NCBI RefSeq assembly: GCF_018687715.1
Contig: NC_056757.1
Span: 29,431,501-29,495,500 of the forward strand
Reading direction: 5' to 3'
Origin: Carya illinoinensis
Taxonomy: Eukaryota; Streptophyta; Magnoliopsida; Fagales; Juglandaceae
Length of the DNA: 64,000 nucleotides
Under the pieces are notes generated by a model. It did not search any database. It worked only from the letters and a program-made list of their open reading frames with translations, and had not been told where the DNA came from. The translations under genes were made by a program, and so were the position numbers. Positions 1 through 15,106 of this stretch are shown here, one piece after another; position 1 is the stretch's first letter; the number at the start of each line of letters is the position of its first letter.

Positions 1-39
1 CTTAAGAAAACCCTAGCGAGGGAGAGAAAGGAAAAGGCC
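1..39 (+). promoter_or_regulatory. 5' leader of POLA2 with telo-box
   Basis: The leader just before the ATG at 40 contains AAACCCTA at 8-15. This is the plant telo-box, known near transcription starts of replication and ribosomal-protein genes, which fits the DNA polymerase gene that follows. The window starts here, so any promoter lies outside. Confidence 0.55.
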
Positions 40-1749
40 ATGGAAGAGGAAATCGTGGAGGAATTCAAGAAGGCTAACTTCTCTCTTGACGAAGAAGAAG
101 AGATTGCCAAGAAATGTAAGTTTTTATTGCCCTTTCTTTCTTGCCCCCCTCCCTCCTCCCCCAATGAAATCCCCTTCCATTTGCTGGATCTTAAAGCAAC
201 TTCTCGATCAGGTCTTACATTCTGCATAAACTACAATCTCAAGCCCTCAGAACTTGTTTCAAGCTGGGAGGTTTACTATCTCAACAGGTAACTTTATTAT
301 TGTCATTGTTTTTCTTTTGTTAAAAACTGCTTATTAGATTGGCTTTCTCAGTTTGAATACACCCCAATGGTTGAAAAACTGAGGAAAATGGGAATTAAAA
401 AAGAAAATGAAAGAAGATCCATTTTAATTATGCCGGGAAATTATGGAATTTCTAATGTAAGTAAGAACTATTAGACATTTTTAGCTGCTCTATAGTATAA
501 TTGGGATGTGAAATTTTCCAGGCTACTGAACGAGGCAATTGTGCAAGATGCAGAGATGGATGGGTTTTTACAGCACTTGCAAAATGCGCAGAAAGAGGCG
601 GTTATTAAGGAGGAAACCGCTTTGCATTTTTACTCTAGTAAAGATGTGGACATGTATCAATCTAACATTTTTTTGTTCTCTTCTTTTAATTACGCATCTA
701 TATTTATGATTGCTTATCCGTTTGATGCTTCTTTGTATGTTGGGTCTCAAACGTGGGGCTGCATAATTAAGGTGGGTTTTAGTCATAAGTTAATAATCAT
801 TTGATGTATTGCAAAACGGTACTAAGGAACTCATTTTTGTCGGTCACACTGGCTATAATCTGTAAGGGAGGACCGATGGCCCACCTAAGAAGTATCTCTT
901 ACTCTCATGTCATGTCTCTATGTGTGTTTCTAGTTGTTACTTGATCGCTAGGATTGAAACATTGTAGTCAGTAGTTGTTTTATGTGATTTTATATATTGG
1001 TACTTTGTATTGTAGTGGGAATTATGAAAGGAAAAGGATGGAACTTGATGAGATATAATTAAGTCTCTTCTGTAATTATAATGGCACGACCAGTTTCAAC
1101 TGTATTATTGATGATTAACGTACTAAATATGTAGATTTGATTGGCAATATCCTTTTCATTCTTACAATGTGAATTATTGGGGAGGTCTGTTGTGCAGGAT
1201 TTTGAATGATGAAGTTGGAGATACAAAAGAAGATATTCTGGGATCTCCAACAGACAGATCCCAGGGACTTTATCCAGAGCCATTGGATGCAACACCTCAA
1301 ACAAATGGGAATATCTTTTCTTCAGGAAAATCATCAAAACATTTGACTCCCTTTGGGCAACGAACAAATAAGTTCATGACAAAATTTAGCATGAATAATA
1401 TGCCATGTACAGATGACAGAGAAAAGGCACGTGATCAGGAGAATAATGAGGATGATATTATCAAAAAGGTTCAGCCTCAAAAGAGGTGCTCTCTGATAGT
1501 TCATGAATCAAGGCCTGAACCAGGTTGTCGATTCATGTATGACCGGATTGAAGATAGGGTATGTGGTAGTTATGTACTGTGGGGTTATTCTTATTCTTCA
1601 CCTCCATATAGGTACTCCCTAATATGCATTTTGGTGATTCAGTTTAATGCACTGGAAAACCGAATTAAGAGGTGTACGACTGCACTTGTTGCCTCAGGGC
1701 TCTATGAGGAGCCAGTGGACCCTACAGTGGCTTCCCAGGTAATTTAACT

Positions 1750-1805
<56 letters not shown>

Positions 1806-4800
1806 AGGGAGACACGAATTTTGAGAATTGATGAAGAGGTGTTCTTCTATTGCTATTTTCTTACAGCAACTCTAACTGCTGGCTTCTGTCTCCAAATATT
1901 ACCTGTTTACTTCACATTTTATTAGATTTAGGAGTCCGTATGGAAAAAATCTCTAAATCTAAGCGTCTGAAGGAATATTTTGTTTCAGAAAAGCATATTT
2001 ACTGTTGGTATGATCTGTTGTGATGGAGAAGGCCATTTAAATGAGAAGTCCACCTTGCTGCAAAGCAGGTGAATATTACTGCTCTTTTCTGTTTAGTATT
2101 CCTATATATGAGTCCCTCCTCCCTGCTGCATCAATGACACGTTGAAATTATCAGCCACATTTTTTGACTTGTCATCCAAATCCTTAAATCTCTCGATAAT
2201 TTGAATATGATCAATCTCATGATCCGTAGGACTTCTTGTTGCAAAGGATCTATCTTTGAATAGCTAGAGATAATGGTCTGGCATAAGAGGTTCTAGGACC
2301 TTTTTTTTATACAAGTAAACGAGAGTTTTGTTAATGAAACGAAAATCATAGCCCTTGTACACGGACGTATACAAGAAGAAGCTTTTATATTAAAAAGGTA
2401 ACCTAACCAAGGTGGGTCCACAATGCTTGTTCCTGAGGCAAAGAGAGCTTAGATACATTGATCAGTGAAAACATCACATGTACAGGATTATCTTTTTTGT
2501 ATCCACCATAAGAAAACCACTTCAAGGTAACCTGTCAAATGCAAGGCTGAACTAACTTTATTTGTCTGTACATTCCCAAGGGAGCACTACCATGCTGCAA
2601 CCATGTCTTTAGTTTTTTTCCTCAGATATATGTTTTTTTTTTTTTTTTTTTTTTTCTTATAGTGTTGAGCATTCCGGAGGGCAACGTGTTCGTCTGGAAC
2701 TGCAAAAATTGAGCCAGTTTTCAGTTTTCCCTGGCCAGGTATGAAATAGAACAAATATATTTTTTTCTCTGTTAAAATGGAACAAACCAAGTGTAGCTCT
2801 ACACCATTCCAGTATAAAAAAATTAACCAGGAAGGCATTCTTACAGGTTGTTGGTATTGAAGGGCATAATCCTAGTGGACACTGCTTAATTGCATCGAAA
2901 CTGGTGGATTCTATTCCTGTATCTGTTACTGCTGATGTGAATTTCCGTCCTACAAAGAAACAAGCTTTAGATCAGGAGATTCAATTTACTGATCTCTCCT
3001 GTATAAAGGCAGAGCTATCAGTGGTATGTAAGCTTTTATTTTACAATTCATGGATGAACTACAAATAAGTATCTTAAAGGGACATTGTGTCTTATTCTTT
3101 GGCTTCTATGTAAATGCTGTCTCTGTTTATCGACATTGTTTCTGTATGTGATATAGTTGATTTTCCATATAATATACCTTTTTTCATTCTTAAATATTCT
3201 TATCAGGAATTTTTTGGGGAACAACTAATATGAATGTGAACAATTGAAGGTAGTTGGTAGGCCCAAAAATAACGAATTTAGATTATTTAATAGGAAGGTT
3301 AATTAGAGAGATCCATTTTCAACTGAAGAGCATCATTTTTGCTGTCTGAAAAGACAGGAGAATTGGAATCCCAGCCAAAGTGGTTGAACGTTGAAACAAG
3401 GCACTTTTATTGTCAAGTTTTAATGATATAAAACTCTAATATTGACTTCATGTTCGGTCTATCATGTTAGACTTACACTCCTGTAAATATCTTATTATGT
3501 AACTCATTACTGACCTGATATCAATATATGGAATGACGATGCCTTTTAAAATTTCATGTTTTCTTTTAATCCCTCCTGATAATTTGAACATATCTGTGGT
3601 ATTTAAATAGATTATTGCTTCGGGCCCTTTTACCACCTCGGACAACTTATTGTTTGAGCCTCTGACGGAACTGCTAACATATGCAACCAGAAAGCCACCT
3701 CAGGTGCTTATATTGGTAAGGTTCTATTGTTCTTTAATTCATTTATTCTTTGAACAATTTTTGTATCAAACGAGTCGGTACGTTTCTGTTATTCAATTAT
3801 TCTTGAACTTTTTTAATTGTTTGGAATTAGCAGGCAAGTTTCTGGGGTTTGACATTATTGAAAAATTTCGCAGCTGGGGCCATTTCTAGATTGTGAACAT
3901 ATTGAGATTAAGAAAGGGACTACTGACAGGAGCTTTGATGAAATATTCCATCTGGAAATCCTCAGAAGGGTATCTTTCTTCCCCCTCCCCCCTCCCTGGG
4001 GCTAGGTCTCTAAAGGCGGCTGATTTATAATATAATTGTTTTAGAGAGAAGCAATTTCTGATTCTTTAACCTTTATCCTTTCTTCTCTTTTTCAGTTGCA
4101 AGATTATGCAGAATACATGGGTTCTGATGTACGTGTGATTCTCATGCCATCGACACGTGACGCAAACCATGACTTTGTTTTCCCCCAGGTCATGTCGTTG
4201 AAAGAAATGAAATAAATATGAGATAATATAAGATTACTAAGAGCCTAATGATGCTAATACTCCACTTTAACTTATTTGTTTGGTTTTGGCTTGCATGCTG
4301 ATATTCCACTGAGATAGTGTATAATCACTGAGTATTGTATTGGTTTGGTTTTGTGCAGCCTCCTTTTGAGATCCATCCACCTGATCTCAAGCATCAGGTA
4401 TACCATCTTCAGAAGTTTGTCTTTCAACTTATGATCCTTCTAAATATTTTCCATTACTTTCGGCCATGTTTACCGAATGTTTCCTTTTATACTCAGGTTA
4501 TCAGTATCCCAAATCCGGGGGCTTTTGAGGCAAATCAGGTAAAACACGGGTGACATTTTGTCCTAAAGTCATGGTTGCCTCTTTCTGAATTTTCAAATAC
4601 TATCTCACTTATGCCTTAAAAAAAGTATCACTTCTCTTAACTCATTTGTTTTCGGGTCAGAGAAACAGTAATGTGACCAAAGTAAAAAAAGGAATAACTT
4701 GAGAACTCCAAAAAGCTTAACTGAAACCAAGAGATCTATCAGAGTACTCTAAAAGTAGGAAATTGTTTAGTAGGCGGGGGTTTAATCCTTGACTATGTGT

Positions 4801-5848
4801 AGAGAGCCAATTTTTCTGGAGAAAAACTTTCCCGAGTGCAGCCAAAACTCAGTGAGCTACTCTATTGGCTGATCTTGCAGTGCTCATGAAGGAACTCACA
4901 GTTGACGAATTCTGTTGAGTTAACACACATTAGCCAAGCAAATTTAAAAGAAGTGTCTGTCTTGCAATTAAGATTTGTCATTCTGGCTGTTGTGAACTTT
5001 CAACCTGTCCTTTGGACTGTTTTGTTTCTTATGGGATGTAGACGTAATTTATAGGCCTTATGGAAGTCGGATCCTTTGACCATTAATAAAGCACATATGG
5101 AAAAGTTATTATTGCAATTTTAGAGCATGTGATGCAAATCACAACTTGATGTTTCAGGTCAAGATAGGTTGCTGCACTGTGGATATTCTGAAACACCTTA
5201 GCGGAGAGGAGATGTCTCGAAATCCATCAGATGGAACATCCAATGATCGCATGAGTAGACTTGCAAACCATATTCTTAGACAGCAGAGGCACGTTTTAGT
5301 AATTTGACTTAACAATAGCTTGCTTGCTTAATGCTATAGGTCCTAATGAGCATAGGTATATAACCACATGTTGTTTACTTTTTGCATTTTGAAACAGCTT
5401 TTATCCTCTATACCCACCAGCAGAAGGCATTCCATTGGACTTCTCACTTGCTCCAGAAGCTCTTCACATCTCTTCCATTCCAGATATTCTCATCCTACCT
5501 TCAGACATGAAGTATTTTGTAAAGGTAAACGAACATGCTAAGTACCTCTGACTAGACTTGTCAAAATGCTTGTATTACACTGATGAATGACTGAGTCTTA
5601 ACTACTCACAACATAACATATTGAGTCTAATGGAAATGTATGTCAAAACTCACCAAAGGAAGTATGATTGAATCTGACATTTGGCACAGGTGCTGTCTCT
5701 TGGGGAAGGAGGTGAAGGAGACGAGCAAGTGAAGTGCATTTGTGTGAATCCCGGAAGGCTATCAAAGGGAGAAGGAGGGGGCACTTTTGCAGAGCTCAAC
5801 TACTATGGAGGTCCTGACACGACCAATGCTTCCATTATCGGCATATAA
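40..5848 (+). CDS. POLA2: DNA polymerase alpha subunit B (primase-polymerase alpha regulatory subunit)
   Basis: Accessory B subunit of the nuclear Pol alpha-primase complex, which starts DNA synthesis at origins and Okazaki fragments. I read 16 exons: 40-115, 212-287, 522-653, 1198-1558, 1643-1738, 1989-2068, 2663-2738, 2847-3023, 3611-3715, 3874-3969, 4096-4188, 4359-4397, 4497-4538, 5158-5288, 5398-5524, 5690-5848. They sum to 1866 nt, an unbroken frame of 621 aa plus stop, about the usual plant length. The N-terminus (MEEEIVEEFKKANFSLDEEE) fits the helical B-subunit N-domain. The conserved TPFGQRTNKF stretch, the OB-fold region (SGGQRVRLELQKLS) and the C-terminal inactive phosphoesterase domain with GPF(L/T), FYPLYPP and DILILPSDMKYFVK follow in order. 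Intron 14 starts with GC rather than GT; the frame and the SFYPLYPP junction require it. The gene converges on the KAR gene. Confidence 0.95.
1751..1804. repeat. compound microsatellite (CT)15(CA)12
   Basis: An uninterrupted CT run at 1751-1780 passes directly into a CA run to 1804, inside intron 5 of POLA2. It is likely length-polymorphic. Confidence 0.97.
2301..2395. repeat. possible dispersed repeat fragment in POLA2 intron 6
   Basis: A T-run is followed by a stretch reading 'acaagtaaacgagagttttgttaatgaa' in part. This resembles a dispersed repeat I associate with woody-plant introns. Boundaries are unclear and I see no target duplication. A second long T-tract lies at about 2633-2655, just before exon 7. 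Confidence 0.3.
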
Positions 5849-6840
5849 ATAAATCCAGGAGTGAATTATTCAAGGTACTTTATCCAGGAAAAGAAATATT
5901 TAAGACAGGAGATCCAAGATCTGGCCATCATCACTTTCAAGCCTCTCTCTGTCTGATTTGGAGTGGACTTGAGCTAGTGGAGTTGTCTACAGGAGGGCAT
6001 TGAATTTGTTGGAATCGTGTTGATCAGAAGATTTGCACTTCCTACTCTTAGTGCTAGAGCCAATGAAACCGCCTTGATCAGTCATGTTTCTGTAAAAATT
6101 CGATTTTATTGTATCTTGTATCAATGCAATAACTTCGGAGAGAGTTGAACCGAAACTGATGGCAAAAATCAACTAGATTAGCCAATTCCTTATGATTTAT
6201 CAGCCTATTTTTCACTAAATAGCGACATGAATGCTTGCAGATTATATTCTTTGTTACTCTGCAAACAGGCCCACGCATCAACCCATTTTTATTTTAATGT
6301 TATGCAGCTTATTGGGATTCATAAAAAATTAAAAAACACATTAATTATTCAACGAGTTATCAATTTCTAACCGTTCGAAACGCGTGGAGGCAGATTATTT
6401 CCTGCACATCGGATTGTTCTCCTATGATATAAATGCAGTACATACTCCCCAAAATCTACAATTTTCTATTTTAAAAATTAACATTTCTTGTGTTTTTGGG
6501 CTGGCAGGGAAATATCATTAAATTATAATAAATTCGTAAAAATAAATGCCAATCTGTTGTCACCAGAAGGCATAACTCAAAAGAAAATACAATTATCCCA
6601 TATATCTGTGATCGATATTTATATATCATTTATCTAGTTTCATTAACAAGCTTAATTGAAATTCTATCAAAATAGCCGGAGGATTATTTTAAAACCTAAC
6701 CATCTCAAGAAAAAAGCGCAAGTACATAAGCTTCCACATAGATTGTCACGCGAAGATGAACCTTGTGGCCAGTGCCATATGTCCGAACTGTGAAGCTGAA
6801 AAGCCCTGCTAGCGCATAATCAGACGGATGGGCAACTAAC
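5849..6840. other. convergent intergenic region and 3' UTRs
   Basis: This holds the 3' UTRs of POLA2 (+) and KAR (-), which end towards each other about 990 bp apart. The middle, about 6290-6710, is AT-rich. I see no further gene. Confidence 0.6.
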
Positions 6841-9790
<2,950 letters not shown>

Positions 9791-9824
9791 GGCAGCTCCG
9801 AAGAGTCTCCGAACAGTTAGGATT

Positions 9825-9847
9825 GAAGAAGAAGAAGAAGAAGAAAA
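9825..9847. repeat. GAA microsatellite in KAR 5' UTR
   Basis: About seven GAA units on the + strand give a CTT/TTC-rich leader on the KAR transcript strand. Pyrimidine-rich leaders are common in plant housekeeping genes. Confidence 0.85.
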
Positions 9848-9994
9848 ATGGGAAGCGAGAAGTTTAGCCAGAAATGAAAGCCAAAAGTAACTCTACGATT
9901 TGGTCTTTATTAGTTTCGAGGCGAAAACCAATTTCCAGCTTTGGAAGCTCCGGAGGTTGTCGGAGTAGGCGAAGTCATGTCACCTTGCGCGTGA

Positions 9995-10002
9995 CTTTTA
10001 TA
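9995..10002 (-). promoter_or_regulatory. TATA box of KAR
   Basis: On the minus strand this reads TATAAAAG, about 205 bp upstream of the KAR ATG. It would place transcription start near 9965 and a leader of about 175 nt. Confidence 0.6.
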
Positions 10003-10012
10003 GTACCTGAGC

Positions 10013-10018
10013 CACGTG
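10013..10018. promoter_or_regulatory. G-box (CACGTG) upstream of KAR
   Basis: A perfect palindromic CACGTG within CCACGTGTC lies about 10 bp upstream of the TATA box. G-boxes bind bZIP and bHLH factors (HY5, PIF and ABF types). Its closeness to the TATA box suggests light- or ABA-linked control of KAR, which is inference. Confidence 0.6.
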
Positions 10019-11999
10019 TCAGTCGTCGGGCCCTGTTGATGCTTTAATTACTATACAGGCCAATGAAATTTGCGCGTTATACTTAAGAATGTAGCGATTA
10101 AATAGGGGTAAGAGAGTAATAATGTTGGCATAGACACCTAGGTTCATCCGCCCAACTAAATCCAACCTACTTTCCTTTCGACGACGACGGAGTTACAATA
10201 AATTCTTTGACCTATACTTTTAAAGAAAAATGATAGAGTTATAACTATTCTATTATTTATTTACTATTTTTTATTTAATTTTTTATTTTACTTAATGATA
10301 AGATAGTAACCTTATCACTACTTTACTTTAAAATATATAATTAAAATCTATTTTTTTTTTATATAATAACTTTTACAATATATCATATATTATTTATCTA
10401 TTTTTTCTTTATGTTATTTAAATATTATACTTTTTAATCTTTTTTATTCATTTTAAATATTTTCTCTAACTACTAATGATATTCTCATATCTTTTTATAT
10501 TTGTAATATGTCTTCATATACAATGTCATATAATTATTTTATATTTTAAATTAATCCAAATTTATAAGCTAAACCAAAATATAAATTAATTCAAAAAATA
10601 AAAAGAATATAATAAAAATATTCTCAAAATATATTATGAGAATATCTATTTTCGATAATTGTAAAAGAATATTCTTAAAATATTCTTCGATATGTGAGAT
10701 TAAATTTTATTAAAATATCATCACTCACCAAATAATTGATACACACAAAAAATGCCAAGATACTGTTAATAATCAAAGGTAAACAACTACATTTACTTAT
10801 TAAATACATGTCTAGTTGTTCATAAGTCTTTTTTCTCAATTACTCCTATCCTTTTACTTTGCTTTCTCTTTGTCAATATTCTCCCCCTCATCTTTAATTG
10901 TTTCAACCTGTGAACTCTTTGCAGGAAGCATTTAAGAACATTATGGAAAGAAATTTTTTTACAGATCTTAAACTCCCATACCAGAAAATGATAGACATTG
11001 CTGTCCCTGCAGGAACAATAACTAATAACAATTTTTTACAGGTGTTTATCACCTAATGACAATGAGCAACAGGGTAGTCAGTGAGCAGGAAAAGAAGAAA
11101 CATAGCCCTTAAAATAATGGAAAACTCTTGAGCAACTGTCCCTTTAAAGAAGGGTTCAAACTTGCAACTTTATTGAATTTTCAGCTTAGGAGATAACTAA
11201 TACTATACATTCACAAGATTCAAAACAGGAAATTTTATATTCATTCCATGACATTTGCCTAGACGAGTAGAAACAGAAAAATGCTATACATTCATCAAGA
11301 AATCCGGGAAAGGAGAAGCCTGCATTTTACACCAAAATGCTATACATTATGACATTTCTATGCAGTAGAAATAGAACATATACTCCAACACTTGAGTATA
11401 TGAAGAATTAAGTAAACTAAGACAAAGAATAAGCATGCAAGTTGACCCCATAGAGCCTCTCCATTTTCTACCAAGAAACTCACCAAGCAAATCATTCATC
11501 CAAACAGCATGGGAAATTACTTGCAGGACACCATCATTGCAGAGTGTGAAATGATCAACTCTTTGATTCCATCAATATATTATAATTGATCAGCTATCTA
11601 TACCATCGAGAAGAAATTAGAATCTCCCAGCATCTATACCATCGAAAAGGATGAACATTCAGCCCAGTACCATCAAAGTCAACTATACATATATATATAT
11701 TTATATATATATATATATATATATATGAAATGAAGTTGGGAGACAACAAGTAGAATCTCCTAGCTTTTCTTCCATTCTCAGATGGTAAATAATACAACAG
11801 ACTAAACTGAAATGAAGTCAAATAAAACCCCTATATACTCAGAAATTAAATCAAGCCAAACAAAACACCAAATTTTAGAAAATAAATGAAGCCAAACAAA
11901 ACACCAAGTTTAAGAAATACACATCCAAAAGAATAAGAATATGCAGAGACCCTTCAATGGATCACACTTTTAGAGCTTTTACAACATGTAAAAGGTCAT
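10019..11999. other. AT-rich intergenic DNA
   Basis: No gene recognised. About 10200-10780 is very AT-rich and repeat-like. The remainder is low-complexity with short open frames of no known family. A near-tandem motif ('ctataccatcga') occurs at about 11598 and 11636. Confidence 0.5.
11685..11726. repeat. (AT)n microsatellite
   Basis: A nearly pure AT run, interrupted once by TT at about 11701. Confidence 0.9.
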
Positions 12000-12640
12000 C
12001 ATTTGCAGCATACAAATAAGCATCAGTACAAAGTGGAAGAAAGAGAGAAAAATTCATATTTTGGACCTTGTGGACAAGGCTCTAGTGGATGGGGAAAGAA
12101 CGATGGGTCTCGGACATCACAACAGTCAGGAGTATGCAAAAGAGGGGAGGTACAATGCCACACATTGAAATTGCATTTTGGAACACAAATACAACAGATA
12201 GACGTGGGTTTAACTGAATACAATAAGACCCAACAGTTCCTGCGAGATTAAAGAGGTAGAAGTTGTTGTCCCTCCTAGAATCTAACAATAAATATGTTAA
12301 CATCCCCAAATTTGAAGAAGAAAAAACTTCAAAAAATGCCAACATGCTAGGAAATCCAAGATTTCATCTACTAAAAATTATCACATTACTTATTCAAAGG
12401 AGAATATAGAGATTGAGAGAGAAGAGGTTGAAACATACCGAAAACTAACTCGAAATAGGAGTTGTGACGAGGATAGATGGAAGACAAGTAGAAGGCATCT
12501 GTGAGGAAGGATGCTCGAACTGGGAATGTAGGGATTTGAAGCAGTTCTCTAGTTATCGATGGAAGACAAGCAAAAGGCATCTGTGAGGAAGGGAAGATGC
12601 GCGAAATAAACGGATGTGGCTGAAGTGAAAGAAACTAAAT
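12000..12640 (-). other. possible minus-strand non-coding or decayed transcription unit
   Basis: On the minus strand a pyrimidine-rich stretch near 12640 leads into an exon-like segment (about 12600-12440) ending at a good donor, GTATGT. A second exon-like segment starts after a CAG at about 12249. The short frames in both match no family I know, so I cannot call a protein. It could be a lncRNA, a gene remnant or chance. Confidence 0.25.
12476..12592. repeat. direct repeat, two 35-bp units 82 bp apart
   Basis: Units at 12476-12510 and 12558-12592 differ at two positions. Both begin GATGGAAGACAAG and end CTGTGAGGAAGG. They look like a local duplication. Confidence 0.85.
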
Positions 12641-13340
12641 CATGGTGGGGGAGGGGAAAGTACACAAATAAGAGAGAAATGAGTAAAATATTATTTACTT
12701 GTGAACATTTAGCGCTAGATGTAGCGGTAACATTGTAGCGAAATGGAAATTACAGATGAAATAAAACACCCGTTGGACGCTACTTTTAGACGATTTTCTT
12801 TAAATTATACAGCTTTGAGGGTTTTACTTAACTCGTTGGAAGTGCTCTTAGATTATTTTCATTGAATTGACTAAATGTATATTCAAATTTTAGTTAATAT
12901 CACATAAAATTATATTTATCCATTTCATTTAAATTCAATCTCTACATTAGATTATCCATTTATTCTCTATATAATAATAAAATATTATTAATTTAATAAT
13001 TTTTTTTATTATATTTTGTAATTCTACCAATTAGATATTAATAAATACTATATTCTAATTAAATTAATATTAAAAAAGTGTTATTAAATGTTAATAATAA
13101 TTATATTCTAAATGTTAAATGTTAATTATATTCTAATTAATATAATTTATTTTCTTGGAGTGACAAACTAGTATTTTAATGTTTGATAAAGCAACTGTAG
13201 TTATCTATATTTCATGAAGCACTGTAGCTGAAATCCAAATTATTTTAGAGATACCCAATTCAATGTGGGGTCTTTTTGGCACAGATTATCTCAATTTTGA
13301 CTATTTTTTAACTTTGACCAAGCAAATAAGGATGCTCTTA
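12641..13340. other. AT-rich spacer with two MITE-like stretches
   Basis: Two stretches (about 12700-12851 and 13160-13340) end in a similar 'gctctta' motif and carry 'tgtagc' motifs. They resemble short non-autonomous insertions, but ends and target duplications are unclear. No gene seen. Confidence 0.35.
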
Positions 13341-13625
13341 AGTTTTGAAAGTCAGATGAAATAAATGAAATGAGAAATATGTCAATAATTATAAAATGAT
13401 TTGTGAATAGTAATATAATAGTTTGAGTTAAGATTTTTATTAAATTTTGAGAAAAAAATGAGAGAAAAAGTTAAATGAAAATATTATAAAGTTCAAATAT
13501 TGTTAGAATATAAATTTTTTTAATATTATTTTTATTTTAAGATTAAAAAAATTTGAATTATCTATTATATTTTATATGAAAATATGAGAAAGTTGTAATT
13601 GTTAAATGAAAAAGTATGAAAGATA
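13341..13625 (+). mobile_element. Tourist-like MITE family copy 1
   Basis: This copy carries the family pattern: 'gatgaaataaatgaaatgag', 'gtgaatagtaat', 'tttgagttaag' and a long AT-rich half with 'ataaattttttt'. It lies in the same orientation as the copy at 47773 and opposite to those at 16700, 28448, 29338 and 54871. Confidence 0.65.
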
Positions 13626-14051
13626 AATTGAAATCTGCTTATGTTTAAGTAGTGTTTGAATATTAAAATGAGATAAGATAAAATGATACAAGACCAACTG
13701 CATATCCAAATGGGGCAAGCTTTTGCTCAAAATTATTATTTAGATAATTTATTTATTTTTTAATGATTAAAAAAGTGACTATTAGTAAAATTATATATAT
13801 TTTTTAAATTAAAAAAACATTTGAAAGAATATTAAAAAGTAATTCAAATACATTAGGGGCACGATCAGCAGTACTGTACCCTACCATTGTCCTAAAAAAT
13901 AAATTAATGACTCTTTTATCATGTAAATTAATGGGTTTTAATATTGTAGTACATAAATATATTCATCTTATTCGTTATTTCTAATACGAATCAATTAATT
14001 TTTATTTAAATCAACTATTTGTAAGCTTTTTCTTTAACATACAAGGACAAT

Positions 14052-14583
14052 GGTTAAATGCTAAAATATATAGTCTGGTGGTTTGTCCTAATTAAACAGA
14101 TTAGTCCATAAATTTTAATTTTGAACTTTTTGCTCTTTACCCTTTCAACTTTGATCAACTAATCATTTAATTATTATTCCGTACGTTAGACAACTGCTAA
14201 AAATTATCATAGGTCACACCAATAAATATTTTTTTAAAAAAAAGTCATTTAAAAACTATAAAAACATTCTTAAAAACAAGATCATTTAATCCAAAATGGA
14301 TGTCATGATTTTTAGGTTTTTATTTCTATTTAAACTTCTACAAGTATTTAATCGGATTTTTAGGATTTAACTTGAATTTAAAAATTATTTTTCTTATATT
14401 ATTTATGTGGACATCTTAATTTTTTAAAATTCTTTTTTCAGTAATAATTACACGACAGTTTTACTCCTTATACCTTCAATTAGTTTGAAGGTATAAGGAG
14501 TAAAAAGTTCAAAAATAAAATTTAGGGACTAATTAATTATCTATCTTAAAAGCAAATCACATGAACTATTTTAATATTTAACC
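14052..14583. mobile_element. fold-back / long-TIR MITE with an internal perfect hairpin
   Basis: The left end starts GGTTAAATGCTAAAATA, and the reverse complement of the right end starts GGTTAAATATTAAAATA. Similarity continues inward for about 100 bp, including 'attagtcc...aaattttaattttgaacttttt' on both arms. Near the right arm is a perfect 21-bp hairpin (14459-14479 and 14485-14505, loop TTAGT). There is no coding capacity. Length is about 530 bp. I could not identify a target duplication. Confidence 0.65.
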
Positions 14584-14740
14584 AAAATAAAAATATTGGT
14601 ATTATAACCTTTTATAGCTACCAAGGGTATCGCAATAAGTGGTACAATGATACACTAATGGTTTGTTTGGATATCAAGAATATTTTAGAATATTTGTGAA
14701 TAATAGTGAATAGTTTGAAAATAATAATAAAACGGAAAAA

Positions 14741-14900
14741 TTTAGTTGCAAGCACAACCACATACTAATATGTGAATCAATCTAATGTGATTGGTCAAAA
14801 AGTAGATTTTATTAAAAACAATTCTAATTTAAATTTTAAATATGAAGGAATTAGTATTGATATGTAAATTAGTACGCGACTTTGCTTGTACGTATCAAAA
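14741..14900 (+). mobile_element. AT-rich TIR MITE (family 2), copy 1
   Basis: It shares 'gattggtcaaaaagtagattttattaaaaa...tttaaattttaaatatgaa' (in part) with copies at 61111, 61388 and 62671. Ends are inverted repeats of the form TTGCAAGCACAA / TTGCTTGTACG. No coding frame. Confidence 0.6.
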
Positions 14901-15106
14901 CTCTACTGAATTTATGTCTAACTCATGTTTTGGTTGATAAAAAGGATATTGTTTTATCATGATAACCATCAATTAATATAACCAAAGATTAGCACAAAAC
15001 GCATATATATACTACAACGTCTCAAGAAAAATACATAAGATTGAGATCTCCAATTATATTATTGAAGTGATGAAAGAAAATAACTGCACATAAAGTTATC
15101 ATAACA

